Shown: positions 36,467 through 44,829 of the stretch, piece after piece
Layout: each line of letters begins with the position of its first letter
How positions within the stretch are numbered: the stretch's first letter is position 1
Assembly: GCF_004005995.1 (NCBI RefSeq)
Contig: NZ_CP034767.1
Coordinates: forward strand, 2,108,001-2,172,000
Origin: Devosia sp. 1566
GTDB lineage: Bacteria > Pseudomonadota > Alphaproteobacteria > Rhizobiales > Devosiaceae
Direction of reading: 5' to 3'
Length of the DNA stretch: 64,000 nt
Notes under the pieces: generated by a model
Told to the model about the DNA's origin: nothing
The model's input: the letters and a program-made list of their open reading frames with translations, nothing else
Databases searched by the model: none
Position numbers and translations under genes: made by a program

Positions 36467-39400
36467 CTAGTTCGCCGATGCAAGATCCCCATCGGCCTTG
36501 CTTGCCGCCAGCGGCGTCAAGGCGCCGTCCTTGCCATAGAATTCACGATAGGACGCAAGAAACGCATTAAGGCCATCGAGACCGGCCACCTCATTGGCCA
36601 CGCTCTTGAACTCAAGGCTCGAGGCGGTGATCGGCCCGGTGACGAAGTCGAACATCGGCCATTCCGGGGTCTTGACCAGCCGCTCGGCAAACTTCTCGCG
36701 CAAGCGCAACAGGCCGCTATTGTCATTGGCCAGCACAAAGCCCACGGCCGCCTTGATCAGGTCCATCCGCGCCGGCTGGCTCAGCGGCTCGCTAACGCCT
36801 GCCTGCCCGTACATGGTTTCCAGCAACCCGCTGGCCTGGCTGTAGCGCTTGGCCCGCCATTGGGCATCCACCCGCAACAGGTCGGCATCGCGCCCATCCA
36901 TGTCGCTCAGCAATTGCAGCGCCAGCTCGTTGCGTCCGCCGTCGATCATCGCCCGAGCTTCGAGCAGCCGTCGCTGCCGCGCCAGCCCGGCCGGCAGGTC
37001 CGGTAAGCGTGAGGCGTTGAGCACGCGCAAGGCGTCCTGCGGCCGCCGGTCCGCCAGGTAGATTACCGCCAGGTCAGCGGCCACCTGCGTCTGCGCCACC
37101 CCACGGAGGCGGTTCTCCAGCTGATACTGCAACAGCTCGGCGGCCTGGGCTAGAAGATCAACCCCCACCAGCCGGCGCGCCAGCTTGCGGATCATCTCGT
37201 CACCGCGCGCGCCCGGCGGCGTCAACTGCGGGAAGTCGTAAAACAATCCCAGCGCATCCACCGGCCCGAGCTTGTCGGCCTGTCCATCCAGGAACAATTC
37301 CTCGAATACCTGCTGCGCCCGATCGCCCAGCGCATTGATCGAGGAATCAGCGCCATGCTGGGCCACCGCCTGCTTTACCGCTTCAAACCCCGAGCGATAT
37401 TCGCCCGACCGGAAGTAAAGGTCGGCCAGCAGCTTTTGCATTTCCGCTTCCAGCGCATTGCCGCGCCACATCAGCGCCTCAGCGGCCAAAGTGTGCGTTG
37501 CCTTTTCGAGGTTGAGTGTCCCCTTTCCATCCAACAGCAGCAAGGTGCGGTAAACCGCCTCGGCCCGGGTAGGCCGGAAATCGGCAGCAATCACCTGGCC
37601 ATAGGCATCGATCGCTTCTTCCACCGCCCCGCCTTCTTCCAGGAGGCGCGCCGTCAGCAGATGGTAGCGGCTCGACTCCTCCGCGCTCAACTCGGCCGGG
37701 GTAACCTTGTCCAGCAACTGTTCTGCGAATGTGCGATCGCCGGTTTGCAAGCTCGCCCCGCTGGCGGCGAGCAGGAATCGATTGCGCGCCCATTGCGGGT
37801 AGCTCGCAAGCACGCCCTGCGCCTCCCGCGCATCCTGCCGAGCGCCCTGATAGTCGGCGAGATCAGCCCGCGCAATGGTGCGCCAAAACAGGGCATCCAC
37901 ATCCCCGTTGAACGCCGGCGCATTGAGCACCTTCAGCGCATCCGCCGATCGCGAGGCCACCGTATTGGCGATGACCTCTGTCATGCCGATCCGGCGGGTC
38001 AGTTCTTCCGCACTGGCTTTACCCGCCACGGTGCGCAACACGCCGAGCGCCTCATGGGCAAACCGGTTGGCGACAAGATATTGCGCCAGATCCAGCCGCG
38101 CTGCGTCGCGCTGCTGCCCTTCGGCCGCCGCGGCCGCGCGCATCAGCTCTTGGCGCCGCTCGATGAAGCCGTTCGGATCGCTTTGTTCCAGCGCCGCCAA
38201 ATCGATGAACCGGTTCCGCGCGCCATCTCCCGCGCCCTGGCCTGCACCCCGTGGGGCATCATAGGCGGAAACACTCAGCCCACGCGCCGCCGAGATCACC
38301 GCCAGCTGCTCTTCGATCTTGACGCCCAGATCGCCGGCTTCGGGCTTGATCACCAGCCCATGCACGCTGCGCAGCGCCGAAAATTCCACGTAATCGAGCA
38401 GCCGGGTGATGCCGCGGGCCGGCGGATAAGCTGTCACCACCTGTAGGGTATCGCCCACCAGCGGGTCGCGGAACTCGTGCACGCGAGCGGGCCGCAACAC
38501 ATCGGCCACCATCTCGAACGAACCGGCATTATCACGCCGTCTCGTCAGCTGCATCGGCTGGGTCGGGGTCAAAACCACATCGCCCAGCGAGAGCACCCAG
38601 GCCATGCCTTCCGAGCCAAGCGTTGCCAGCCGATCCTGCGCCAGATCGATCCGCACCACCTGCGTATCCGCAGCCGGCACCACGCTGAACTCTTGGGCGA
38701 TGGTGTCGAGTTCGGGCGACTGGGTTGGCGCAGCAATGCCAGCCACCGTGTCAAACATTAGCCAGACAGTGTCGCCGCGCCGAAACACTGCTGCCGGCGT
38801 TTCCTGCTCAAACGGAAACACCACCCGCACCGTGGAGCCCAGCACGCTGGCAAACGGCGTCACGACCGCTGCGGGATTTGCCGGATAGCGGGTTTGCTCG
38901 CTGCCGGCTGCGGCATGTTCCGTCCCATGCGCCTCCGCCTCGGCATGTGTTACCTCAGCGACAACATCTTCAGCATCAAGGCTGGGCAGCCCCTGCCCCG
39001 CCAGATCCACATCAAGCACATATTGCCGGTCCGAGTTCTGGTAAAAGCGCGGTACGACGCCCTTGGCAAACTGCATTTGCACCGACGACCCATCAGGCGT
39101 GACCACGTTATCTGCTGCTACGATCTCGGCCGGCAGGTCGACCAGCAGATCGCGCAGATCCACCGGCACCGGCCATTCAAAGGCGATCAGCCCGTGCTCG
39201 CCCTCGGGCAGGTATTGGCCAGAGGTGGGCACGTTCCAGTCGAACTGCAGGCGCAGAAAGGTCGGGTTGCGCCCCACCCGAACGCTGGGCGTGGCTCCAA
39301 GCTCGGCCGCCTGCCGCGCCTTGCGCTCCTGCTCGGTCTCGATGGCTTCGAGGCGAGCACGCTCCGCCAGTTCATCGAGCACCTCCTGCGGCAGCGCCGG

Positions 39401-39799
39401 CGGCATGCCCTGCCAATCGGCCGGCAACAGATCGATAAACAGCTTTTCGCCCGCTTCAGTGCGATTGAAATTGAAGCTCGACCTCAACCCGACCCGCAAG
39501 CCGCGCCCATTGGCATCGAGCCGGGCAATGGACAGATATTGCGGCAGCGTCGTGCCTACATCGGGCAGCACGAGTTGCACCGCTTCATCGAACTCAACCG
39601 ACAGGACGCCATTTTCAACGCGCAGCTTGTGCCCTGGCAGATCGTCACGGCCAGGAAAGCTCAGCACCAGCCGGGCATAGCCCTCTTCGGCGGTGGCAAA
39701 GAGCTGCCCCTGCTCCTGGGCCGCCGCGGGGATGGCCAGCGTGGCTAGCCACAACACGCCGACCAACCCGCACAAAATCTTCTGTTTGCCGCTCTTCAC
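36467..39799 (-). CDS. Large secreted protein with AMIN-like and TPR-like regions, in the flagellar cluster
   Basis: A protein of about 1110 residues that I cannot assign to a named flagellar protein. From the preferred GTG it has a signal peptide (KSGKQKILCGLVGVLWLATLAIPAAAQ). Three beta-rich segments follow, at residues about 35-130, 155-260 and 305-365, each with a VRVVFPF or RLVLSFPG type strand and a LFIDLLP or LMFDTVA type end; these resemble AMIN domains, which bind peptidoglycan. A His/Glu/Ala-rich linker (HAEAEAHGTEHAAAG) lies near 285. The second half, residues about 540-1090, is helical with TPR-like pairs. It ends the fliL-fliM-DUF6468-motE unit. An ATG 24 codons upstream is the alternative start. 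A MotC-like periplasmic role is possible because motE is adjacent, but MotC is much shorter. Confidence 0.75.
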   Translation of the reverse strand: MKSGKQKILCGLVGVLWLATLAIPAAAQEQGQLFATAEEGYARLVLSFPGRDDLPGHKLRVENGVLSVEFDEAVQLVLPDVGTTLPQYLSIARLDANGRGLRVGLRSSFNFNRTEAGEKLFIDLLPADWQGMPPALPQEVLDELAERARLEAIETEQERKARQAAELGATPSVRVGRNPTFLRLQFDWNVPTSGQYLPEGEHGLIAFEWPVPVDLRDLLVDLPAEIVAADNVVTPDGSSVQMQFAKGVVPRFYQNSDRQYVLDVDLAGQGLPSLDAEDVVAEVTHAEAEAHGTEHAAAGSEQTRYPANPAAVVTPFASVLGSTVRVVFPFEQETPAAVFRRGDTVWLMFDTVAGIAAPTQSPELDTIAQEFSVVPAADTQVVRIDLAQDRLATLGSEGMAWVLSLGDVVLTPTQPMQLTRRRDNAGSFEMVADVLRPARVHEFRDPLVGDTLQVVTAYPPARGITRLLDYVEFSALRSVHGLVIKPEAGDLGVKIEEQLAVISAARGLSVSAYDAPRGAGQGAGDGARNRFIDLAALEQSDPNGFIERRQELMRAAAAAEGQQRDAARLDLAQYLVANRFAHEALGVLRTVAGKASAEELTRRIGMTEVIANTVASRSADALKVLNAPAFNGDVDALFWRTIARADLADYQGARQDAREAQGVLASYPQWARNRFLLAASGASLQTGDRTFAEQLLDKVTPAELSAEESSRYHLLTARLLEEGGAVEEAIDAYGQVIAADFRPTRAEAVYRTLLLLDGKGTLNLEKATHTLAAEALMWRGNALEAEMQKLLADLYFRSGEYRSGFEAVKQAVAQHGADSSINALGDRAQQVFEELFLDGQADKLGPVDALGLFYDFPQLTPPGARGDEMIRKLARRLVGVDLLAQAAELLQYQLENRLRGVAQTQVAADLAVIYLADRRPQDALRVLNASRLPDLPAGLARQRRLLEARAMIDGGRNELALQLLSDMDGRDADLLRVDAQWRAKRYSQASGLLETMYGQAGVSEPLSQPARMDLIKAAVGFVLANDNSGLLRLREKFAERLVKTPEWPMFDFVTGPITASSLEFKSVANEVAGLDGLNAFLASYREFYGKDGALTPLAASKADGDLASAN

Positions 39800-39937
39800 C
39801 AACTGCCTACCGCACCCAGCCGCGCGGTTCCGGCAAGGCTTGCAACCACCGAACCCACGCAGGCGACACATCAGAGCGCCACCCTAGCTCCTTCGGCTTA
39901 ACACCCGCTTACGCAACCGCCGCGCAGTGTGCAGGCG

Positions 39938-40975
39938 CTACTGCCCCACAATCTGCGGCAGTTGCGACAGGTCATTGGCTGTCATCTGCCCGGCAGGCTG
40001 GTCCGCCAGATCGGCCATGCGGACGGTGAGCTCCTGCGCTCGCGCCGGCTCCATTGCCGCCAGGATGGGCGCCATCTTGCGTGGGCTCATGATCTTGGCG
40101 ACCCGCAGCAGCACTTCCATCTCGAGCGTATTGAAGATCTTGGCGGCGTCCTTGGGCTTCATGGCCTCATACATCGCCACGATCCCGGCAAACTGCCCGG
40201 TTTCCAGCTTCTCGCGCTGGTCGACCAGAGCCGTGATCTGCGCTTCCATGGCCTGGAGCGTTCCCTGGCGTTCTTCAAGTCGCTTTTCGGCGGCATCCAC
40301 CAGCGCCTGCCGCATCGCCAGCTCTTCGGCATAGGCATCAAGCTCGCCGCGCCGCCCCGACAGGCGCTCCAGCAGCGCGGCTTGAGCGGCAGATGCGCCG
40401 TCGGGGCCCGTGAGAGGTACCTTGTTGCCCTGCGCGTCGAACTGCATGGGAACAGCGTCCCCGCCCGTGTCGCATTCGGTGCTGAGCAGGCTCTCGGCGA
40501 GCGGATTGGCAGTGCCATGCCCGTCACCAGCAGTTTCCGCCGGCTCACTTTCTCCATGCGTCGCTGTGGTCACCGCTTCTGCGCAACTGGTTTCCGCCGC
40601 CACTGTGGCACCATGCTCGGCTTCAACAGCATGCTCGGCTTCGGCAGCGTGCTCGGCAGGCGCACCATGCTCGGCCGCAGGTGCCGACGGCGCACCGTGG
40701 CCCCCAGCCGCGCCCGAAGATCCGAGCACGGGTGCGGGATCAGCCATGGTGGGGCTGGCATCGCTCATTGTGGGTTCGCTCAGCATTGCGCCGGCCTCCC
40801 CCGCTCCGGAGGTCTCTGCAGGAGCGCCATGCCCGCCCGAACTGCCACCACCGGCAGCAAGCGCTGGCATCGGCCCAAGCACATATGAACCGTTGAACAC
40901 CAGTCCAGCGGTCTTGAGCACCAGCAGCGACGAAATCGCTACCACGAGGACGGGCAGCAGGCGGATCGATTTCAC
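39938..40975 (-). CDS. motE: MotE-like protein (MgtE N-terminal domain) with a long His/Glu/Ala linker
   Basis: Protein of 345 residues with an N-terminal membrane anchor or signal (SIRLLPVLVVAISSLLVLKTAGLVF). A low-complexity linker with repeated EHGAPAEHAAEAEHAVEAEH units follows at about residues 85-145. Then come a coiled coil (residues about 205-260, RRGELDAYAEELAMRQ through ALVDQREKLE) and a C-terminal MgtE_N-like domain (FAGIVAMYEAMKPKDAAKIFN, MSPRKMAPILAAMEP). This matches the MotE group; in Sinorhizobium MotE is a periplasmic chaperone for the motor protein MotC. The start is GTG, overlapping the previous stop by four bases (GTGA). The linker is unusually long. Confidence 0.8.
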   Translation of the reverse strand: MKSIRLLPVLVVAISSLLVLKTAGLVFNGSYVLGPMPALAAGGGSSGGHGAPAETSGAGEAGAMLSEPTMSDASPTMADPAPVLGSSGAAGGHGAPSAPAAEHGAPAEHAAEAEHAVEAEHGATVAAETSCAEAVTTATHGESEPAETAGDGHGTANPLAESLLSTECDTGGDAVPMQFDAQGNKVPLTGPDGASAAQAALLERLSGRRGELDAYAEELAMRQALVDAAEKRLEERQGTLQAMEAQITALVDQREKLETGQFAGIVAMYEAMKPKDAAKIFNTLEMEVLLRVAKIMSPRKMAPILAAMEPARAQELTVRMADLADQPAGQMTANDLSQLPQIVGQ

Positions 40976-41421
40976 GCCGCGTTCTCCCGCTCGCGCTGCC
41001 GCGCTTGCAGCTGCGCCAATGCTGATTGCAGCTTGCTTGGCTGCTCGGCCATCTGGACGGATGCCGCCGGCTCTGCAGGACTTGCCGCCCGGGCCGCCGT
41101 GGTGATCTTGACGATGCGCTCCATCAGCGCCGTACCGGCACTTACATGATTGGCGAGTTCGATCCCGAAGCGCTCGGCTTCCTCGAGCCGGGTGTTCAGC
41201 GTCACATCGGCCTCGACCGCGGTGGCTTTGAGCTCCTTGATCGCCTGGTTGGCCAGATTGGTCGCCCCCACCAGGTCCGAAATCATCTGCCGCAATACAT
41301 CGCGATCGGCATGGAGCCGCTTCAGGCGGCCGTTCAGTACGACGCAATAACCGATGGTTAGCGCCAGCAGCACCGCCACGGCGCCTTCGATCACCAGCCC
41401 CAAAGAAAATCCAGCCATCAT
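40972..41421 (-). CDS. DUF6468-like membrane protein in the flagellar operon
   Basis: A 149-residue protein with one N-terminal membrane helix (residues about 5-27, FSLGLVIEGAVAVLLALTIGYCVVL). A long coiled-coil region follows (DRDVLRQMISDLVGATNLANQAIKEL...), then a Lys/Arg/Gln-rich tail. It resembles a family seen between fliM and motE in Hyphomicrobiales (DUF6468, from memory) with no known role. Its ATG overlaps the fliM stop (ATGA), and its stop overlaps the motE start in the same way, so the three are tightly coupled. Confidence 0.75.
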   Translation of the reverse strand: MMAGFSLGLVIEGAVAVLLALTIGYCVVLNGRLKRLHADRDVLRQMISDLVGATNLANQAIKELKATAVEADVTLNTRLEEAERFGIELANHVSAGTALMERIVKITTAARAASPAEPAASVQMAEQPSKLQSALAQLQARQRERENAA

Positions 41422-42503
41422 CGCCCTTCCCCCACTTCGCCCAGCGCTTCAAATTCTGCCATCGTCACCTTGGGCGGGTTGAGCGGCCGGGTCACCCGCA
41501 CCGAAACATGGCTGCCAATATGGCCCATGATCGCTTCGGTCAGCTCCACCCCGCCGCACCGCAGCAAAATAGGATCGGTAGGCGCACGCTCGAACATCAC
41601 CGTGTCTCCCGCCTTGAGCGCCAGCATGCGCGACAGCGGCAGCTGCTGTTCATGCAGAACGGCATCGATCTCGACTTCGGCGGCATAGATTTCCGTCGCC
41701 AGATGCCCTTCCCAGATCGGGTCGCGGCCGAATTTTTCGCCCATGAACATCTGCAGCAATTGCTCGCGGATCGGCTCGATCGTGGCATAGGGCAACAGGA
41801 TCTCGATCTTGCCGCCCCGCTCCTCCATTTCGATGCTGAGCTCGATCAGGATCGCCGCATTGGCGGGGCGCGAGATTGCAGCAAAGCGCGGATTGGTTTC
41901 CATCCGCTCCAGCTTGAAATTGACCTGGGTCAGCGGCTCAAACGCGCGGTGGGTATCATCAAGGATCACCTCGATCATGCGCCGCGCCAGCGCCAGCTCA
42001 ATTGTCGTATAGGGTCGCCCGTCGACCCGTACCGGGCTGGTCACGCGGCGGCCACCCAGCAGCACATCGATCATGGAATAGATGAGGCCCGAGTCCACGG
42101 TCAGCAGGCCATAATTCTCCCATTCCTCAGCCTTGATCACCGAAAGGATCGCCGGCAGGGGAATGGAATTGATGTAGTCCCCGAACCGCACCGAGGAAAT
42201 GGCGTCCAGCGTCACTTCCACATTGTCGGACGTAAAATTGCGCAGCGACGTCGTCATCAACCGCACGAGACGGTCGAACACGATTTCGAGCATCGGCAAG
42301 CGTTCATAGCTCACCAGCGCCGAATTGATCAGCGCCTGAACGCCCGTGACTTCCACGTCACCCTTGGCGGCTGGCTCAAAGCCAGGGCCCGCTACGGCGG
42401 AGCCCCCGTTTCGAGATGCTTCCCTGACCCCGTTTGCCATCACCGCAGTTTCGAGTTCATCGAGCGGCCATTCTTCAGCGAGTTTGTCGTCGTCGCTCGC
42501 CAT
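41418..42503 (-). CDS. fliM: Flagellar motor switch protein FliM
   Basis: C-ring switch protein that binds CheY-P, FliG and FliN. The 361-residue protein has the middle domain (VSYERLPMLEIVFDRLVRLMTTSLRNFTSDNVEVTLD ... VDSGLIYSMIDVLLGGRR) and the C-terminal SpoA/FliN-like domain (VEIDAVLHEQQLPLSRMLALKAGDTV ... CGGVELTEAIMGHIGSHVSVRV). The N-terminal CheY-binding motif, usually LSQ-x-EIDALL, is not canonical here; only LAEEWPLDELETAV stands in that position. The ATG at 42503 shares one base with the fliL stop (TGATG). Confidence 0.95.
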   Translation of the reverse strand: MASDDDKLAEEWPLDELETAVMANGVREASRNGGSAVAGPGFEPAAKGDVEVTGVQALINSALVSYERLPMLEIVFDRLVRLMTTSLRNFTSDNVEVTLDAISSVRFGDYINSIPLPAILSVIKAEEWENYGLLTVDSGLIYSMIDVLLGGRRVTSPVRVDGRPYTTIELALARRMIEVILDDTHRAFEPLTQVNFKLERMETNPRFAAISRPANAAILIELSIEMEERGGKIEILLPYATIEPIREQLLQMFMGEKFGRDPIWEGHLATEIYAAEVEIDAVLHEQQLPLSRMLALKAGDTVMFERAPTDPILLRCGGVELTEAIMGHIGSHVSVRVTRPLNPPKVTMAEFEALGEVGEGR

Positions 42504-42997
42504 CACTGCACCAGGATTTCTTTGAACAGCACGCTGTCCACCTGGGCGGGATAGATCGCAACATTGACCCGCCGCAGCAATTCTTCCTTCAGCCGGTAAA
42601 TTCCCGCCGATCCTTCAAGATCGCTGCGCCGCAACTCACGCAGATAAACTTGAAAGGCATCGACCACCTTGGCCATGCGAGGCTGGATCTCGACCATCAC
42701 CGCTTCGCTCGCCACTTCCAGCGCCACGCTCAGCTTCATGAAGGCGGGAGCAGCCTCGCCTTCGGAGTTGAGGTTCACCGTCATCGGGGGCAAGTTGAAG
42801 ATGAAACTTGGGGCAGCCGCTTCGGCATGCGCGGTCTCGCCGTGCCCCGCGGCACTGGCGCTCGCGCTGCCAGCCGACAGGAACATGTAGAGCCCGGCGC
42901 CTGCGAGCAGCACCACGGCTGCTGCTGCGCCAATAATCATCAGCTTGCGCGATTTCTTGGGGGCCACGGCCTCACCGGCTTCTGCTTCTGCGGCCAT
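42503..42997 (-). CDS. fliL: Flagellar basal body-associated protein FliL
   Basis: Single-pass inner-membrane protein that surrounds and stabilises the stator. The 164 residues have a short cytoplasmic Lys/Ala-rich head, one helix (residues about 19-40, LMIIGAAAAVVLLAGAGLYMF), a His/Ala/Glu linker (GHGETAHAEAAAP) and a stomatin-like periplasmic domain ending in VNVAIYPAQVDSVLFKEILVQ. It heads the fliL-fliM-DUF6468-motE-large protein unit, with a CtrA-type box about 70 bases upstream. Confidence 0.93.
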   Translation of the reverse strand: MAAEAEAGEAVAPKKSRKLMIIGAAAAVVLLAGAGLYMFLSAGSASASAAGHGETAHAEAAAPSFIFNLPPMTVNLNSEGEAAPAFMKLSVALEVASEAVMVEIQPRMAKVVDAFQVYLRELRRSDLEGSAGIYRLKEELLRRVNVAIYPAQVDSVLFKEILVQ

Positions 42998-43065
42998 GCT
43001 TGTTCTGTGCTCGGACTCGGAAAAAACCGGAGGAATCCGGCTCCGCTCCAGCTAAGGGCGAGATG

Positions 43066-43081
43066 GTTAACGAGCCGTTAC
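43066..43081 (-). promoter_or_regulatory. CtrA-type box between fliL and flgF
   Basis: On the minus strand GTAA-CGGCTCG-TTAAC, one mismatch from TTAA-N7-TTAAC. It lies 69 bases before fliL and 195 before flgF. In Caulobacter the fliL operon is a CtrA target, so the minus-strand gene is the likelier target. Confidence 0.6.
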
Positions 43082-43095
43082 CATTAGCGCTCGGG

Positions 43096-43155
43096 CGGCA
43101 GATTTTGCCGGGCAGCTTTTGCCGCACGCCCTGCGCTTCCCGCAAGCATTGCCGG
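43096..43155 (+). promoter_or_regulatory. Three FlbD/ftr-like palindromes before flgF
   Basis: CGGCA-GATTT-TGCCG at 43096-43110, GGCA-GCTTT-TGCC at 43111-43123 and GCAA-GCA-TTGC at 43142-43152, within CCGCAAGCATTGCCGG. The three share the GGCA...TGCC theme of the elements before flgB and flgI. They end 45 bases before a -24/-12 promoter, the place of enhancer sites for sigma-54 promoters. FlbD as binder is inference. Confidence 0.5.
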
Positions 43156-43199
43156 ACATCCGTTCTTCTACCTTTTTGAATTCTAACGACAAACTGGAA

Positions 43200-43215
43200 T
43201 GGCATGGTTCTCGCA
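43200..43215 (+). promoter_or_regulatory. Sigma-54 (-24/-12) promoter of flgF
   Basis: TGGCATGGTTCTCGCA keeps GG and GC exactly 12 positions apart, as in TGGCAC-N5-TTGCA, with two mismatches. It would start transcription about 50 bases before the flgF ATG. Early hook-basal-body operons of Caulobacter use such promoters. Confidence 0.55.
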
Positions 43216-43275
43216 AGGTAAACAACGAGACCAAGGCTTGGGGAAGCGGCGGTCTCGTAACCGATGGGGATCGGA

Positions 43276-44016
43276 ATGATCGAGAATGCGCAACTGATCA
43301 GCCTGTCACGGCAGATCGCCTTGCAGCGGCAGATGAATGTGGTGGCCAACAACATGGCCAACATCAACACCACAGGCTTCAAGGCCGAGAACATCCTGTT
43401 CGAGCAATACAAGATGCCGGTGGCCAGCAACCGCGACTTTCCGCGGGGCGACCAGACCCTCTCCTATGTGCAGGATTGGGCCACCATGCACGATCTGTCC
43501 GCCGGTGCCACGGTGCAGACCGGCAACGAACTCGATCTCGCCCTTAGTGGCGACGGCTTTTTTGCCGTGCAAACCCCGGCCGGCGAACGCTGGACCCGCT
43601 CGGGCTCCTTTGCCATCGACAACACCGGCACTCTCGTTGATCTGAACGGCAACCCCGTCCTCGGTGAAGGCGGTCCCATCCAGTTCGGCCCCGAGGAAAC
43701 CGGCGTCTCGGTGGCCACCGATGGCTCGGTCACCTCCAGCGCTGGCGCCAAGGGTCAGCTCCGTCTCGTGGAATTCGCCAATGCCCAGCAGCTGACGCGG
43801 GACGGCGCCAATCTGTTCAACGGTGGCACACCCGTTCCCGCCACCGGCACCAGGGTAATGCAAGGCTTTATCGAACGCTCCAATGTCTCGGGCGTAGCCG
43901 AAATGGCCGAAATGATCCGCGTCACCCGCGCCTATGAATCCGTCGTGTCCTTGACCCAGAAGCAGGATGAGCTGCGCCGCTCCGCCATCCAGCGCCTGGG
44001 CGACACCAACGCTTGA
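43276..44016 (+). CDS. flgF: Flagellar basal-body rod protein FlgF
   Basis: Proximal rod protein of the axial family, 246 residues from this ATG (MIENAQLISLSRQIALQRQMN). The N-terminal motif NVVANNMANINTTGFKAEN and the C-terminal IRVTRAYESVVSLTQKQDELRRSAIQRLG are typical, and GDGFFAVQTPAGERWTRSGSFAIDNTGTLV is the central axial motif. An ATG four codons upstream (43264) is also possible; 43276 fits the usual FlgF start better. First gene of flgF-flgG-flgA-flgH. Confidence 0.95.
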   Translation: MIENAQLISLSRQIALQRQMNVVANNMANINTTGFKAENILFEQYKMPVASNRDFPRGDQTLSYVQDWATMHDLSAGATVQTGNELDLALSGDGFFAVQTPAGERWTRSGSFAIDNTGTLVDLNGNPVLGEGGPIQFGPEETGVSVATDGSVTSSAGAKGQLRLVEFANAQQLTRDGANLFNGGTPVPATGTRVMQGFIERSNVSGVAEMAEMIRVTRAYESVVSLTQKQDELRRSAIQRLGDTNA

Positions 44017-44032
44017 ACCTGAGGAACCCGCC

Positions 44033-44818
44033 ATGAAAGCGCTTTATATCGCATCCACCGGCATGAGTGCCCAGGAACGCAACGTCGAAGTCATCTCCAA
44101 CAACATCGCCAATATGCGCACCACCGGCTACAAGCGCGCGCGTGCCGAGTTCCAGGATCTGCTCTACCAGCAGTATAACCGCGCCGGCTCGCAGACCTCC
44201 GCTCAGGGCACCATGATCCCGGCCGGCCTTGAGATCGGCTCGGGCGTGCGGACTGTCGCCACCCCCCGCGTCATGAGCCAGGGCACCGTCACGCCGACCG
44301 ATCGCGAGTTGGACCTGGCCGTGCGCGGCGAAGGCTTCTTCATGGTCCAGCTACCCGATGGCCGCATGGGCTATACCCGCGACGGCTCGTTTGAGCGCAG
44401 CCCCGATGGCACCCTGGTCAACTCGAGCGGCTACCAGCTCGAGCCGGGCATCGCCATTCCCGACAACGCCAATTCGGTATCCATCTCTGCCGATGGTACG
44501 GTCGAAGCCTTTATCGGCACCGCCGCCACCCCCACCCAGCTGGGCCAGCTCCAGCTCGCCCGCTTCGTCAACAAGTCGGGCCTGGAATCAGCCGGCGACA
44601 ACCTGTTCACCGAAACCGCCGCCAGCGGCCCGGCCCAGATCGGCACTGCCAACAGCGAAGGCATGGGCAATCTGCTCCAGGGCAATCTGGAAATGGCCAA
44701 CGTCAATTCCGTCACTGAAATCGCCGACCTGATCGCCGCTCAGCGCGCCTATGAGATGAACGCCCGCGTCATCTCCGGCGCCGATGAGATGATGCAGGCC
44801 ACGAGCCAGCTGCGTTAA
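44033..44818 (+). CDS. flgG: Flagellar distal rod protein FlgG
   Basis: Distal rod subunit, 261 residues. It opens MKALYIASTGMSAQERNVEVISNNIANMRTTGYKRARAEFQDLLYQ, has the central GEGFFMVQLPDGRMGYTRDGSFERSPDGTLVNSSGYQLEPG and ends NVNSVTEIADLIAAQRAYEMNARVI. The start lies 16 bases after the flgF stop, with CTGAGGAA upstream; an earlier in-frame ATG falls inside flgF. Confidence 0.97.
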   Translation: MKALYIASTGMSAQERNVEVISNNIANMRTTGYKRARAEFQDLLYQQYNRAGSQTSAQGTMIPAGLEIGSGVRTVATPRVMSQGTVTPTDRELDLAVRGEGFFMVQLPDGRMGYTRDGSFERSPDGTLVNSSGYQLEPGIAIPDNANSVSISADGTVEAFIGTAATPTQLGQLQLARFVNKSGLESAGDNLFTETAASGPAQIGTANSEGMGNLLQGNLEMANVNSVTEIADLIAAQRAYEMNARVISGADEMMQATSQLR

Positions 44819-44829
44819 GGAGCCGCCCC

